A stretch of DNA of 64,000 nt from an uncultured Poribacteria bacterium (GCA_958295855.1 OY282383.1:2522481-2586480); one strand, 5' to 3'. Counted from the first letter of the stretch, positions 53,038-62,325 are shown. The notes: generated by a model from the sequence alone, not told the origin. Numbers and translations: made by a program.

Positions 53038-54582
53038 ATGAGATTTGATGCAATAATTGCGGGCGGGACCGTCGTTGACGGGACCTGTGAAAATGAGCCG
53101 TTCGTTGCCGATGTTGGCATTCTGGGCGATAGCATCGCCGCCATCGGTGCCCTTAGTAAGGCAGAAACACCTCGTCGGATTTCTGCAACCGGCAAAGTTG
53201 TTTGCCCTGGCTTTGTCGATGTGCACGTCCATTCTGAAATCGCCCTGCTCGGCGGGCGCGACCAATTCGCCGCTGTCAGCCAAGGCGTGACAACGCATTT
53301 AGCCGCGCCCGATGGGTTCGGATGGGCACCTTTGCCGCCCGAACAGGCACAGGAAATGTGGCACTATACGCAATTCGCGTATGGCGATGCGGTACTCCCA
53401 CTCAATTGGCAAACACCAGACGCGTATCTTGACATATTCCACGGGCGAATCCCTGCCAATCTCTATCCGCAGGTGCCGCATTGCGCTGTGCGTCTCGGTG
53501 CGATGGGTTGGGAGGCGCGTCCGGCTACTGATGCTGAACTTAAGGCGATGGAACGCACCACACGCGAGTGGTTGGAGGCTGGCGCGTGCTGTCTCTGTTT
53601 AGGGCTTGATTATCAGCCTTCTGCAAATGCGGATTTGCGCGAGCTAGTTTTCCTCTCAAAAATAGCGGCGGCTTACGATGCCATCTACGCCGCGCATATC
53701 CGGTACCGCATCCTCGGTAGAAAACAGGCGTGGGAGGAGACGATTGAGATTGCACAACGTGCCGAAATTCCGGTGCATATCTCCCATGAACGCGTGGATG
53801 AAGAAGCAGCGGAAGTGCTTGAACGCGTTGAGCGCGAAAACATAGATCTGACGTTTGAATCCTATCTCTACCCGGCAGGCATGACACACCTTGCAATGAT
53901 GCTTCCGATGGAGTTTCAGACCGGCGCGCCGGTGGATATGTTGGAAAATTTGGAAAATCCTGATGTCCGAGAAAAGTCGCTCGCCCACCTGCGGGAAGAG
54001 TTACGCGGTGGCAACCAAATCATGGGTTACAACCGCTCTGGCAGGTTTATCGGCATGACGCTCGCCGAAGCCGCTAAAAGTGAAGGTAAATCTCAGGAAG
54101 ACTTCGCTTTCGATCTCATTCAAGAAGAAGCCGCGATTGAAACCTTCGTTATGCCGTGGGCTACACCGCCCGAAGAGAATGAACGCATTCTAAACCGAAC
54201 AGCAAGCCATCCGCGCATGATGATTGCCAGTGACGGCGTTTACAATATCCCACACCCACATCCCCGCAGTTACGGGTGTTTTGTGCAGTACCTCGGCAAG
54301 TTTGTTCGCGAACGCCAACTGGTTTCCCTGAAAGAAGCTATCTATAAGATGAGCGGATTTCCAGCGGAACGCTTTCGGCTCACCGACCGGGGCAGAATTA
54401 GTCGGGGGCTTGCGGCAGACATCGTCGTTTTCAACCCAGACACCGTCGCGGATCGTTCTACATGGTTCGACCCGGTACAACCTCCCGTGGGCGTGGAATG
54501 GGTGTTCGTCAACGGCATTTCTGTTATTGAAGCCGGAAATGTAACAGGACAGCTGCCGGGCAAAGTCCTGCGTCAGCAGTAA
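53038..54582 (+). CDS. N-acyl-D-amino-acid deacylase-like amidohydrolase
   Basis: 514 residues from ATG 53038; GTG one codon earlier is a weaker choice. Metal-dependent hydrolase: C-P-G-F-V-D-V-H-V-H-S near residue 65, H-I-S-H-E-R with two further His, and A-S-D-G-V-Y near 405 providing the Asp. The N-terminal G-G-T-V-V-D-G-T and C-terminal G-L-A-A-D-I-V-V-F-N form the composite beta domain. It hydrolyses an amide, perhaps an N-acyl-D-amino acid or a related cyclic imide. Function is known only at family level. Confidence 0.88.
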   Translation: MRFDAIIAGGTVVDGTCENEPFVADVGILGDSIAAIGALSKAETPRRISATGKVVCPGFVDVHVHSEIALLGGRDQFAAVSQGVTTHLAAPDGFGWAPLPPEQAQEMWHYTQFAYGDAVLPLNWQTPDAYLDIFHGRIPANLYPQVPHCAVRLGAMGWEARPATDAELKAMERTTREWLEAGACCLCLGLDYQPSANADLRELVFLSKIAAAYDAIYAAHIRYRILGRKQAWEETIEIAQRAEIPVHISHERVDEEAAEVLERVERENIDLTFESYLYPAGMTHLAMMLPMEFQTGAPVDMLENLENPDVREKSLAHLREELRGGNQIMGYNRSGRFIGMTLAEAAKSEGKSQEDFAFDLIQEEAAIETFVMPWATPPEENERILNRTASHPRMMIASDGVYNIPHPHPRSYGCFVQYLGKFVRERQLVSLKEAIYKMSGFPAERFRLTDRGRISRGLAADIVVFNPDTVADRSTWFDPVQPPVGVEWVFVNGISVIEAGNVTGQLPGKVLRQQ

Positions 54583-54689
54583 GGTAGCAGGCACACTCCG
54601 CCGTGCCGTCAACAGGTAAGGTAGCAGGCACGCTCCGCCGTGCCGTCAACAGGTAAGGTAGTAGGCACGCTCCGCCGTGCCGTCAACAG
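54581..54689 (+). repeat. Three tandem 37-base repeats
   Basis: aaggtagcaggcacactccg begins at 54581 and recurs at 54618 and 54655, each ending ccgtgccgtcaacag; only one or two bases differ. The core gcaggcac-gccgtgcc is a hairpin of the dispersed family seen at 29911. It separates two plus-strand genes. Confidence 0.9.
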
Positions 54690-54720
54690 CGGTAGCCGGT
54701 GCAACATGGAGATAAAAATC

Positions 54721-56184
54721 GTGAGTGACTATGATTTGACAATTATCGGAGGCGGAAGTGCAGGGCTGGTGCTTGCTGTAGCAGGTGCAAAGTTAGGCAA
54801 AAAGATTGCACTCGTAGAAAAGCACCGAATCGGCGGAGATTGCCTCTGGACAGGGTGCGTACCTTCAAAAGCACTCCTTAAAGCCGCGAAGATTGCGAAT
54901 TACATCAAGAACGCCGAGACTTACGGTGTCACAGTTCCCGGTTCTTCTGCCTGTGTGAAATGGCAACGTATCATGGCATACGTGCAAAGCACACAACAGG
55001 TGATAGAAGCGGAACATGATAATCCTGAGCGGTTCCGCGATATGGGCGTTGATGTCATCTTCGGAGATGGCCATTTTGCCTCACCCAATACCTTCATTGT
55101 AGAAGATACTGAGAATGGACAAACACGAACCCTCACAAGCAAAAAGTTTGTCATCAGCACTGGTTCTCGTCCGATTGCCCCCCCTATCCCTGGGCTGGAA
55201 TCTTGCGACTATCTGGATAGTGAAACTGTTTGGGAATTGAAGACATTTCCGGAACGGCTGCTCGTTGTTGGTGCCGGTCCAATTGGTGTGGAACTAGGAC
55301 AGGCATTTCAGCGTCTTGGTGCCGATGTTACGATAGCACAACGGAGCGGACGCATTCTCACCAAAGAAGATACCGATGTCTCTGAACAAATGTTGGACTA
55401 CCTCCGCGAGGAGGGGATGGCTATACGCCTGAATACGAACATCGCAGAAGTTACAAAACATCAAAAGGGTATCAACGTCACATTTTCGGGGTTACAAACT
55501 CCTCCCACCAGTGGTAGTGAAAAAGGAACGGTAGAACAAACCTTTGATAAGATTCTGATTGCCGCGGGGCGCGCACCGAATGTTGAGGGTTTAGGGCTTG
55601 ACAAAATCGGAGTACAGGTAGGCAAGCGTGGGATTGAGGTGAATAGTCGGCTTCAAACAAGTGTCAAAAACATATATGCCGCTGGCGATGTTATTGGACA
55701 TTACCTGTTCACGCACGTTGCGGCCTTTCAAGCACAACTGCTCCTTCGGAATATCTTCTTCCCTTTCTCCAAAACGATTAATTATGCTGTTGTGCCGTGG
55801 ACAACCTTCTGCGATCCGGAGGTTGCGCGATGCGGTTTGACCGAGGCAGAAGCACGCGAAAAACATGGCGATGTTGATGTGTTCACACTCGCGCAGGCAG
55901 ATGTTGACAGAGCTGTCGCTGAAGGCGAGACGCGCGGTTTTACCAAAGTCATCGCGAGCAGGTGGAACGGGAGGATATTGGGGGTTCACCTTGTCGGGGC
56001 AAATGCGGGGGAAGTCATCCATGAGTACGTTTTGGCGATGCAGGAGGGGATTCCGTTGCGAAAGTTAAGCGGGATGATGCACGTGTATCCGACGTTTTCA
56101 AGCAGTGTGTGGCGTGTGGCGGGGAAATGGTTTTCGGAGGGAACACTGATTCGGGCGTTGCGGAAATTGATTCGGTCAGGTTAG
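54721..56184 (+). CDS. Mercuric reductase/dihydrolipoamide dehydrogenase-like flavoprotein
   Basis: 487 residues from GTG 54721 (GGAG at nine bases); an earlier in-frame start falls in the 37-base repeat. FAD motif I-I-G-G-G-S-A-G-L-V, redox disulfide C-L-W-T-G-C-V-P-S-K, NAD site G-A-G-P-I-G-V-E-L-G, and A-G-D-V; the C-terminus has H-V-Y-P-T-F-S. The redox motif C-x-x-x-x-C and no terminal Cys pair argue for a DLD- or SoxF-like enzyme instead of mercury reduction. A dispersed repeat (tcggggttacaaactcctccca) is inserted in frame near residue 260. Confidence 0.88.
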   Translation: MSDYDLTIIGGGSAGLVLAVAGAKLGKKIALVEKHRIGGDCLWTGCVPSKALLKAAKIANYIKNAETYGVTVPGSSACVKWQRIMAYVQSTQQVIEAEHDNPERFRDMGVDVIFGDGHFASPNTFIVEDTENGQTRTLTSKKFVISTGSRPIAPPIPGLESCDYLDSETVWELKTFPERLLVVGAGPIGVELGQAFQRLGADVTIAQRSGRILTKEDTDVSEQMLDYLREEGMAIRLNTNIAEVTKHQKGINVTFSGLQTPPTSGSEKGTVEQTFDKILIAAGRAPNVEGLGLDKIGVQVGKRGIEVNSRLQTSVKNIYAAGDVIGHYLFTHVAAFQAQLLLRNIFFPFSKTINYAVVPWTTFCDPEVARCGLTEAEAREKHGDVDVFTLAQADVDRAVAEGETRGFTKVIASRWNGRILGVHLVGANAGEVIHEYVLAMQEGIPLRKLSGMMHVYPTFSSSVWRVAGKWFSEGTLIRALRKLIRSG

Positions 56185-56239
56185 CCCCCGGTTTTAAGGA
56201 GAATGCTGTTGCTTTGAATGTCCAAAGGCAAGCGTTTTC
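56185..56239. other. Short spacer before IS607-type scar
   Basis: No feature seen; the scar begins at 56240. Confidence 0.3.
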
Positions 56240-56807
56240 ACCGCTCTGTGGGACTTATACATATCTGATCAAACCTGTTCAAATCTAACAGGCGACCGTC
56301 AGTTGCCACACTTCCTGCTTCATCTGCCATCGCCTACCAGCGTAGGGCTTACATAGCATCCACAGGCGTTTTACGTCTCCCCCGAGCTGGGGGCGACGTG
56401 TCGTAACAATTGTTCGTGTAGTCTCAGATGCTGGAGTGAGACGTTGTTGGCTATGTGTCTCACGTAGGTCTTATCGCCACCTCCACCGTCGGCGCTGCAG
56501 TCGCATTGCCAACTCTTCATCCGCAGGTGGTATTCGCCCTGCTTTGCAGGGTAAATACCTTTTTCACGGGGGGTAGGACTGTTCAGCGTGCCACTTCGCA
56601 TCGTGCAGCAGGAAACGCTACTCACGCTCCATTCACCATCCTCTGTCTCTATCAGATGAAGACTGCATCCAGAGTTTGATTGAGATACGATTCTGACTAC
56701 TATTGTATCATAGATGCGGTAAATAAACAACGAAAATATCCCGCACCTTGGGGCAATGATAGATTTGATTAGATTTGTCAAGGAATGACCAGATTTTACG
56801 CCACTGC
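56240..56807 (-). mobile_element. IS607-type element scar: edges and omega-RNA region without tnpB
   Basis: The first 160 bases (accgctctgtgggacttatac … cccccgagctgggggcgac) match the omega-RNA end of the element at 44272 closely, and 56760-56800 (gatttgtcaagg … ttttacgccactgca) matches its other end. Between them is no tnpB, only unrelated sequence with a palindrome at 56529-56559. It lies immediately past the rtcB stop. If transcribed it could yield a guide RNA usable by TnpB from another copy. Confidence 0.7.
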
Positions 56808-56810
56808 AAC

Positions 56811-58268
56811 TTACCCTTTCACAACACCGATAGGACGGAGACGCGCGACGCGGCGGGAAAGCCCCGCTTTGTCAACGACGCGGACGACCTCGTCTACATC
56901 TTTGTAAGCCTCGGGGACTTCTTCTTGGAGGGTGCGCCTGCCTTCCGCACGGACGAAGATGCCTTGTGCCTCTAAATCTTTTTGGATAGAACGGCCTTTT
57001 GTTAAGGCGATGGCCTTGCGCCGTGAGAGGACTCTACCGGCACCATGGCATGTCGTGCCCCATGTTTCTGCCATCGCGCCCGGATTTCCCACAAGCACAT
57101 AAGAGGCAGTACCCATGTCGCCGGGGATGAGCACAGGTTGTCCAACCTTTTGATATTTTTCAGGAATCTCTGGATGCCCAGCGGGGAAGGCTCGAGTCGC
57201 GCCTTTGCGATGGATAAATAACTCGCGTTCTTTTCCATCAACGGTGTGTTTTTCAAACTTTCCGATGTTATGTGCCACATCGTAGACGAGCTCTAAGCCG
57301 AGTTCATCTTCTGTCGTCTCGAAAAACTGCATGAAGGTCTGGCGGACGAGGTGCATAATACACTGCCGATTGTTCCAGGCATAGTTGGCACTGCACGCCA
57401 TCGCGGTGATGTAATCCTGTCCCTCAGGTGAGTTAATGGGTGCAGAGGCAAGCTGCCTGTCAGGTAGGTTAATCCCGTATCTCTCTGCAACTTTAACCCA
57501 ACTCTTGACGTGTTCATCGCAGATCTGGTAGCCGAAGCCGCGGGAGCCGGTGTGTATCATGACACAGATGTTTCCCTCGCGCAACCCCATTACCTCTGCG
57601 GCTTCTCTGTAAAAAACGCGGTCGACCGTTTGCACCTCAAGGAAATGGTTGCCGGAGCCGAGTGTGCCGAGTTGGTTTTTGCCGCGTGCTAAAGCGCGCT
57701 GGCTTGCAGCGTCAGCGTTCGCGCGTTGCAGAAACCCGGTGGCTTCTGTAAACTGGAGGTCGCGTGGATGCCCGTATTCACGCTCAATTGCCCACAGTGC
57801 GCCCTTTTCCAACATGGTACGTTCTTCTTGTACTGTGAGCCGAATTTTCCCGCTAGAGCCAACGCCGCAGGGAACATTCTCAAACAAATTGCCCACAAGT
57901 GCTTTTGTCTTTCCTTCCAACTGTTTGATGTCCAAGTTTGTTCTGATTAGCCGGACACCGCAATTAATATCGTACCCGATGCCGCCGGGGGAGACCACGC
58001 CATCTGCTTGCGGATCGGTGGCAGCGACTCCCCCAATGACAAAGCCGTAGCCCCAGTGCAAGTCGGGCATCGCGAGGGAGTGCTTGACAATGCCGGGAAG
58101 ATGCGCGACGTTTGCCACCTGCTGCAACGCTTCCTCGCTTTTTGCTTGTTCCAGGAGCTTCTCGTTGGCGTATATGATGCCGTCTACGCGCATGCCTTTC
58201 ATGTAACTTTTGGGGATGCGCCAACGGTATTCGTCCAGTTTTTGGAGTGTTATGTTTTGTTGTGCCAT
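56811..58268 (-). CDS. rtcB: RtcB RNA ligase
   Basis: 485 residues from ATG 58268. Joins RNA 2',3'-cyclic phosphate (3'-phosphate) and 5'-OH ends with GTP and manganese. Manganese ligands: D-I-N-C-G-V-R, G-S-G-N-H-F-L-E and H-T-G-S-R-G; active-site His for guanylylation in G-T-T-C-H-G-A-G-R. No ribosome site precedes the ATG and the -10 box lies only six bases upstream, so the mRNA is likely leaderless. No archease or rtcA gene is adjacent. Confidence 0.95.
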   Translation of the reverse strand: MAQQNITLQKLDEYRWRIPKSYMKGMRVDGIIYANEKLLEQAKSEEALQQVANVAHLPGIVKHSLAMPDLHWGYGFVIGGVAATDPQADGVVSPGGIGYDINCGVRLIRTNLDIKQLEGKTKALVGNLFENVPCGVGSSGKIRLTVQEERTMLEKGALWAIEREYGHPRDLQFTEATGFLQRANADAASQRALARGKNQLGTLGSGNHFLEVQTVDRVFYREAAEVMGLREGNICVMIHTGSRGFGYQICDEHVKSWVKVAERYGINLPDRQLASAPINSPEGQDYITAMACSANYAWNNRQCIMHLVRQTFMQFFETTEDELGLELVYDVAHNIGKFEKHTVDGKERELFIHRKGATRAFPAGHPEIPEKYQKVGQPVLIPGDMGTASYVLVGNPGAMAETWGTTCHGAGRVLSRRKAIALTKGRSIQKDLEAQGIFVRAEGRRTLQEEVPEAYKDVDEVVRVVDKAGLSRRVARLRPIGVVKG

Positions 58269-58274
58269 ATTTCT

Positions 58275-58302
58275 ATTATAAAGGATTTTTAGGGCCTTGC
58301 AA
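58275..58302 (-). promoter_or_regulatory. rtcB promoter, giving a leaderless message
   Basis: Minus strand: TTGCAA, 16 bases, TATAAT. The -10 ends six bases before the start codon, so transcription should begin at or near the ATG. Confidence 0.6.
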
Positions 58303-58460
58303 GTTAAATATTCTGCCATTTATGGACTGTTTGATTGTAGCAGTCGGACGCACAAGCAGCTCTGAAATAACGGATAAAGGCGTAAAGATTTAAGGGGGAA
58401 TAGCCTTCACGCAATAGTATTGACACCCGCTAAGTGAGAGAATCAACCCGAAAAATAACG

Positions 58461-59630
58461 TTACAGTGCCGGTAGCTCTGGCAATTCTACCCACCGCCGG
58501 GTCTGCCAGGATTCCATGCCCTTTTCTGCCAATTGCACACCCTTCGCGCCTGCGAGCAGCGTCCACGGAAACGGTTCATCGGCAACAACATGGCGGAGGA
58601 AAAGCTCCCACTGCGCCTTAAATGCGTTTTCGTAGGTTTCCTGCTCCGGCACCTTGAGCCAACTATCAAAAAATCGGATAGGTTGTTCGATGTCGGGATT
58701 CCAGACAGGGCGCGGGGTACCTGAGAGCGGCTGGATCCAGCAATCCCTCAAGCCAACAACAGCAGAGCCGTTCAAGCCATCCACATGTATCGTTAACAGA
58801 GCGTCACGGCGGACCCTGACTGCCCAAGATGAGTTAAAATGCGCAATGATGCCGTTCTCCAATTCAAACGTCGCATAGGCAGCATCCTCCGCCGTACAGG
58901 TGTATGGCTTGCTTTCTTCATCCCACCGCCGCGGGAGATGCGTGGCAGCGATACAGGAGACACCTTTGACCGGGGCGAAGAGGTTGTCCAGAACGTATCG
59001 CCAGTGGCTAAACATATCAAGAATAATGCCGCCCCCATCTTCGGCACGGTAGTTCCAAGATGGACGTTGCGTTGGAATAGCATCGCCTTGGAAAACCCAA
59101 TAGCCGAACTCGCCGCGCACAGCGATAATCCTCCCGAAAAAGTCTGCATCTATCAAGCGTTTCAGCTTCTGAATGCCAGGCAACCAGAGTTTATCCTGAA
59201 CCACCCCGTTTTTGAGTCCTGCTTTTGCTGCCTGTTCATAGAGGCGATACGCATCTGCAGTAGTAGTGGCAGTCGGTTTTTCGCAATAGATATGTTTCCC
59301 GGCTGCTATTGCGGCTTGAACTGCATCGACTCGACGTGACGTAACCTGCGCGTCGAAGTAGACAGGGTAATCATCATCGGCAAGGGCCGCATCAAGATCT
59401 GTGCTCCACTTCTCGACACCTGTGGTTTCGGATAGCTTCGCCAGTTTCGCAGGGTTTCGTCCAACGAGAAACGCATCGGGCATAATGACTTCGCCGTCAC
59501 CGATCGGAATACCGCCCTCCTCTGCAATCGCCAAGATAGAACGGATGAGGTGTTGGTTGGTGCCCATCCTGCCCGTGACACCGTTCATGATGATGCCGAC
59601 GCGGTGTACTTTTTCCGTCTGATTCGTCAT
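58461..59630 (-). CDS. Gfo/Idh/MocA family oxidoreductase
   Basis: 389 residues from ATG 59630 (AGGA at seven bases). N-terminal I-M-N-G-V-T-G-R-M-G replaces the usual GxGxxG with an Asn-Gly variant; the classic C-E-K-P-T-A follows. C-terminal E-D-G-G-G-I-I-L-D-M-F-S-H-W-R holds the active-site Asp/His. The first 60 residues have a family-specific insertion (A-E-E-G-G-I-P-I-G-D-G). Substrate unknown. Third family member in the window. Confidence 0.88.
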   Translation of the reverse strand: MTNQTEKVHRVGIIMNGVTGRMGTNQHLIRSILAIAEEGGIPIGDGEVIMPDAFLVGRNPAKLAKLSETTGVEKWSTDLDAALADDDYPVYFDAQVTSRRVDAVQAAIAAGKHIYCEKPTATTTADAYRLYEQAAKAGLKNGVVQDKLWLPGIQKLKRLIDADFFGRIIAVRGEFGYWVFQGDAIPTQRPSWNYRAEDGGGIILDMFSHWRYVLDNLFAPVKGVSCIAATHLPRRWDEESKPYTCTAEDAAYATFELENGIIAHFNSSWAVRVRRDALLTIHVDGLNGSAVVGLRDCWIQPLSGTPRPVWNPDIEQPIRFFDSWLKVPEQETYENAFKAQWELFLRHVVADEPFPWTLLAGAKGVQLAEKGMESWQTRRWVELPELPAL

Positions 59631-59639
59631 GTACAATCC

Positions 59640-59735
59640 TTTGTCCCATCAAAAACCTCCGACGAGAGCTACAGAGCATCGCTCGATGAGACTTGCTTTC
59701 TCATTACTCCGCAAGGAATAACGAAAAACCTTTTC
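59640..59735. repeat. CTCCGACGAG / GCAAGGAATAACG repeat
   Basis: aacctccgacgagagcta and ccgcaaggaataacgaaaa match the two parts of the repeat at 47334-47405. The middle differs. It lies between the oxidoreductase and cupin genes. Confidence 0.6.
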
Positions 59736-59751
59736 CTTCCATTCTACTATA

Positions 59752-60201
59752 CTACGTGTTTGGTTTGTCAGTACATTGGGGTGCTGCGCCTTCTGGAAGC
59801 GGTGGTGCGTCACTCCCGGCCTTTGGGAGGGTGCCTGCTAACTCTTGTTTCCAATGCGCTACATCGCCTGCAGGCCCATAACAGTAGACCATCTGCATCG
59901 GCGTGTCGCCAGTGTTCGTCAACTGGTGGAAGACCCACGATGGGATAAAAACGGTCTGCCCGGTGGAGATGGTTTGCCGCTCCTCACCGAGGCACATTTC
60001 ACCTTCCCCTTCAACGATGAAATAGATCTCCTCTTGTTCATGGTTGTGCCACGGGACTTGCCCCCCGTTGGGCTCTAACGTGACGAACCCCATGCAAAAT
60101 TCGTTAATCTGGATTGGGGATGCACCGCCGACGAGGTTTTTAGTTGTTCTCCGGGCAGGATAGGTGCGCCCATCCATTTTGTTTACATCTGCAATTAGCA
60201 T
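59752..60201 (-). CDS. Cupin-domain protein
   Basis: 149 residues. Cupin metal motif: H-N-H-E-Q-E-E-I-Y-F-I-V-E-G-E-G-E, then a second His in P-S-W-V-F-H-Q-L-T-N-T-G. Metal-binding beta-barrel; may be an isomerase or dioxygenase of a small molecule or a sugar. The C-terminal 25 residues are an unusual Pro/Ala-rich tail (D-A-P-P-L-P-E-G-A-A-P). It lies in the same direction as, and just before, the oxidoreductase at 58461, so they may share a pathway. Confidence 0.85.
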   Translation of the reverse strand: MLIADVNKMDGRTYPARRTTKNLVGGASPIQINEFCMGFVTLEPNGGQVPWHNHEQEEIYFIVEGEGEMCLGEERQTISTGQTVFIPSWVFHQLTNTGDTPMQMVYCYGPAGDVAHWKQELAGTLPKAGSDAPPLPEGAAPQCTDKPNT

Positions 60202-60273
60202 TGTGTGTTGTCCTTCGTCATTTCAACAGCTCCTGGTTTTCCGCGGTCGCAAATTGACAGTTTTGCGGCATAA

Positions 60274-60384
60274 GGGTATCAACCCCTGCTTGCAGGGGAA
60301 ACCAATACCACCCTCGCCCAGATGCAACGTGCATCGTGCTACGTGGGTTACGGAAACCCGCGGCGTGTGCCTACTACTTTATCC
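60274..60384. repeat. Hairpin and GTGTGCC repeats
   Basis: gggtatcaacccctgcttgcaggggaaaccaatacc forms a hairpin at 60274-60309; cggcgtgtgcctactacttt at 60361-60380 belongs to the family at 29911. The 221-base gap holds nothing else I recognise. Confidence 0.65.
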
Positions 60385-60422
60385 GATATTAGTCACGCAT
60401 TGAAAATGCGTGTTGGTTTTCT

Positions 60423-60992
60423 CTATTCAAAAAGTTCAGTTACCGGACAAGAAAAGCCTTCTATGACATCCTCCCCGGTGAGAGTGTCATTCCGTGTGAG
60501 CAGCGTGATATCTGTTTCTGAACGATAGACTGTCACCGTTTTGGAGCGAGGCTTAAGAACCCATACGAGTTGTGTGCCTGCCTCCAGGTAGGCAAAAGCC
60601 TTTTCCTCAATCCGGTGCGACGCGTCTGTCGGAGAAACCACCTCAACGGCGAGGTCTGGCGGGATAGGGGATGCTTTTCTCCGATCCGCGGGGAGCCGGT
60701 CGGTTGAAACAAAGGCTATATCCGGTACTAGCACCCGTTCACCAACCCGGAAGCCTGTGTCTGATACCGAGACACGCCCTAGTTGATTTTCACGAACATG
60801 CGAACCTAAAAGCAAAATAAGGTTGACACTAATGTCACTATGTTCCAAGGAGGTAGGCGGCATAGGCACTAATTCTCCTTTAACGTATTCATACCCCTCC
60901 AAGTCGCTTTCAAGGAATTCCTCTAACGTCATCGTAGTGGGTTCAGGGAGGGGGCCCTCTCGCGCGAATTGGTGAACTGTTTGTGTATTCAT
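60423..60992 (-). CDS. Uma2-family putative endonuclease, stand-alone
   Basis: 189 residues. A compact Uma2 domain: E-G-Y-E-Y-V-K-G-E-L-V-P-M-P, V-S-D-T-G-F-R-V-G, V-P-D-I-A-F-V (Asp), V-E-V-V-S-P-T-D (Glu), and K-A-F-A-Y-L-E-A-G. PD-(D/E)XK residues are intact. There is no coiled tail, unlike the array copies at 17.8-21.3 kb, and sequence similarity to those is low. It is a single gene beside an IS607-type element. Activity of the family is poorly known. Confidence 0.85.
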   Translation of the reverse strand: MNTQTVHQFAREGPLPEPTTMTLEEFLESDLEGYEYVKGELVPMPPTSLEHSDISVNLILLLGSHVRENQLGRVSVSDTGFRVGERVLVPDIAFVSTDRLPADRRKASPIPPDLAVEVVSPTDASHRIEEKAFAYLEAGTQLVWVLKPRSKTVTVYRSETDITLLTRNDTLTGEDVIEGFSCPVTELFE

Positions 60993-61051
60993 TTTCTTTG
61001 CCTGACTGCGTTTATTGGGTTTTCTATTTTTCTACATTTTCCTGAGCGTTT

Positions 61052-61236
61052 ACCGCTGTGTAGGACTTGCACAAATCTCACGAATGTGGTAATTTGTATA
61101 CAAATCTATACATTTCTCACGTTCGTGTTCATTGTTGCCATACTTCCTCGTTCGACACTCGCTGCCTGCAAACCAGGTCTGACATGAGCTCCGGAGGCGT
61201 TTCACGTCTCCCGTTAGCTACGGGCGACAAGCTTTG
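61052..61236 (-). ncRNA. Putative TnpB guide RNA region
   Basis: Region 3' of tnpB, with the gaggcgtttcacgtctccc segment and a cgttagctacgggcg hairpin in place of cccccgagctggggg. A 30-base section (aatctcacgaatgtggtaatttg…cacgttcgtg) is specific to this copy. Transcription is not shown. Confidence 0.5.
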
Positions 61237-62325
61237 CTATGATGGGCATAAATTGAGAGCGGCGTTGACATCGCGATCGCACTCAAAACCACAGCTGTTG
61301 CAGTGGTATGTGCGGTCTGCGAGGGTCAGCTCCGCTTTCTTGTTGCCACAGGCGCTGCAAGTTTTACTGCTGGCAAAGAACTGCTTTGCCTCATGCACGG
61401 GCGTGCCTCGCCGTTCGGCTTTATACTTCAGCATCGTGAAAAACTTATACCACGCACCGTCGGCGATATGCTTTGCCAGTTTCTTGTTTTTCATCATATT
61501 GGTGACGCTGAGTGTTTCGATGCCGATGGCAGAAGCCATGCGGACGATGGCAGTAGTTGCCTTGTGGTGCGAGTCCTCTCTGATGCAGGTGACACGATAG
61601 TGGATGCGGGCAAGGCTAACTAAAGCCTTATGCCAGTTTGCACTGCACTTAGTCTTCCGTGACAGCGTTCGGCTCGCCCGCCTCAGTTTGCGTAATGCAT
61701 GCTTCAGCGGCCTGGGGTTAGGAAACTTAGTGCCGTCACTGCACGTTGCCAGTGTGTTTATGCCGACATCCACACCGATGGCAGGGCGGTCGTCAATCAA
61801 CGGCACCTGCACCATGGCATTCTCCTCGTCGGCCATCACCAATATGCTGATAAACCACTTGTCATTCCTGCGGGAGACTGTGATTCGTCCGATGCTACCT
61901 GTCCATCGCAACTCTTCGGTCATCCGCACCCACCCGATTTTAGGCAGTTGGACGCGCTTACGTTCGACGCGAACTGAGTCCTTGCCGTTGTCTGCTTGGT
62001 AACTCTGCTTACCACTTCGGTTCTTCGGCACTGGGAATCGGTTCTGGCCGCTGCGCCAGCGTTTGACAGCATCGCTGAAATGATGGATGGCATTCTTACA
62101 AGCATTCTGGGACATCTCATCGCACCAAGGGAAGATTTCACGCTTACGGGCATTGAATTCCTTTTTGATGTCATACAATGTCTTCCAGTTATCCTCGTCT
62201 AATCCAGACTTGAAGGAAGACAGCGCGGCGTTGTAGGCAACACGGGCGTAACCGCAGTGTTGCGCTAGCAGCGTCGCCTGCTTATTATTCGGTTTGAGTT
62301 GAATCTTGTGAGTTCGGTATGCCAA
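61237..62325 (-). CDS. tnpB: TnpB RNA-guided endonuclease
   Basis: 362 residues from TTG 62325, which has GGAG seven bases before it inside the tnpA reading frame. RuvC residues: G-V-D-V-G-I-N-T-L, G-I-E-T-L-S-V, C-D-R-D-V-N-A-A; zinc Cys C-S-A-C and C-N-S-C. Complete and probably active. The overlap with tnpA of 41 bases suggests translational coupling. Confidence 0.92.
   Translation of the reverse strand: MAYRTHKIQLKPNNKQATLLAQHCGYARVAYNAALSSFKSGLDEDNWKTLYDIKKEFNARKREIFPWCDEMSQNACKNAIHHFSDAVKRWRSGQNRFPVPKNRSGKQSYQADNGKDSVRVERKRVQLPKIGWVRMTEELRWTGSIGRITVSRRNDKWFISILVMADEENAMVQVPLIDDRPAIGVDVGINTLATCSDGTKFPNPRPLKHALRKLRRASRTLSRKTKCSANWHKALVSLARIHYRVTCIREDSHHKATTAIVRMASAIGIETLSVTNMMKNKKLAKHIADGAWYKFFTMLKYKAERRGTPVHEAKQFFASSKTCSACGNKKAELTLADRTYHCNSCGFECDRDVNAALNLCPS

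Noticed and set aside
54581..54689. CRISPR-like array of 37-base units
   Set aside because: The units touch each other with no spacers and belong to a dispersed hairpin family.
54640..54720. Upstream start for the flavoprotein inside the 37-base repeat
   Set aside because: The added residues are repeat-encoded and lack a ribosome site; GTG 54721 has one.
54721..56184. True mercuric reductase
   Set aside because: No heavy-metal-associated domain and no terminal Cys pair were seen, so the name would overstate function.
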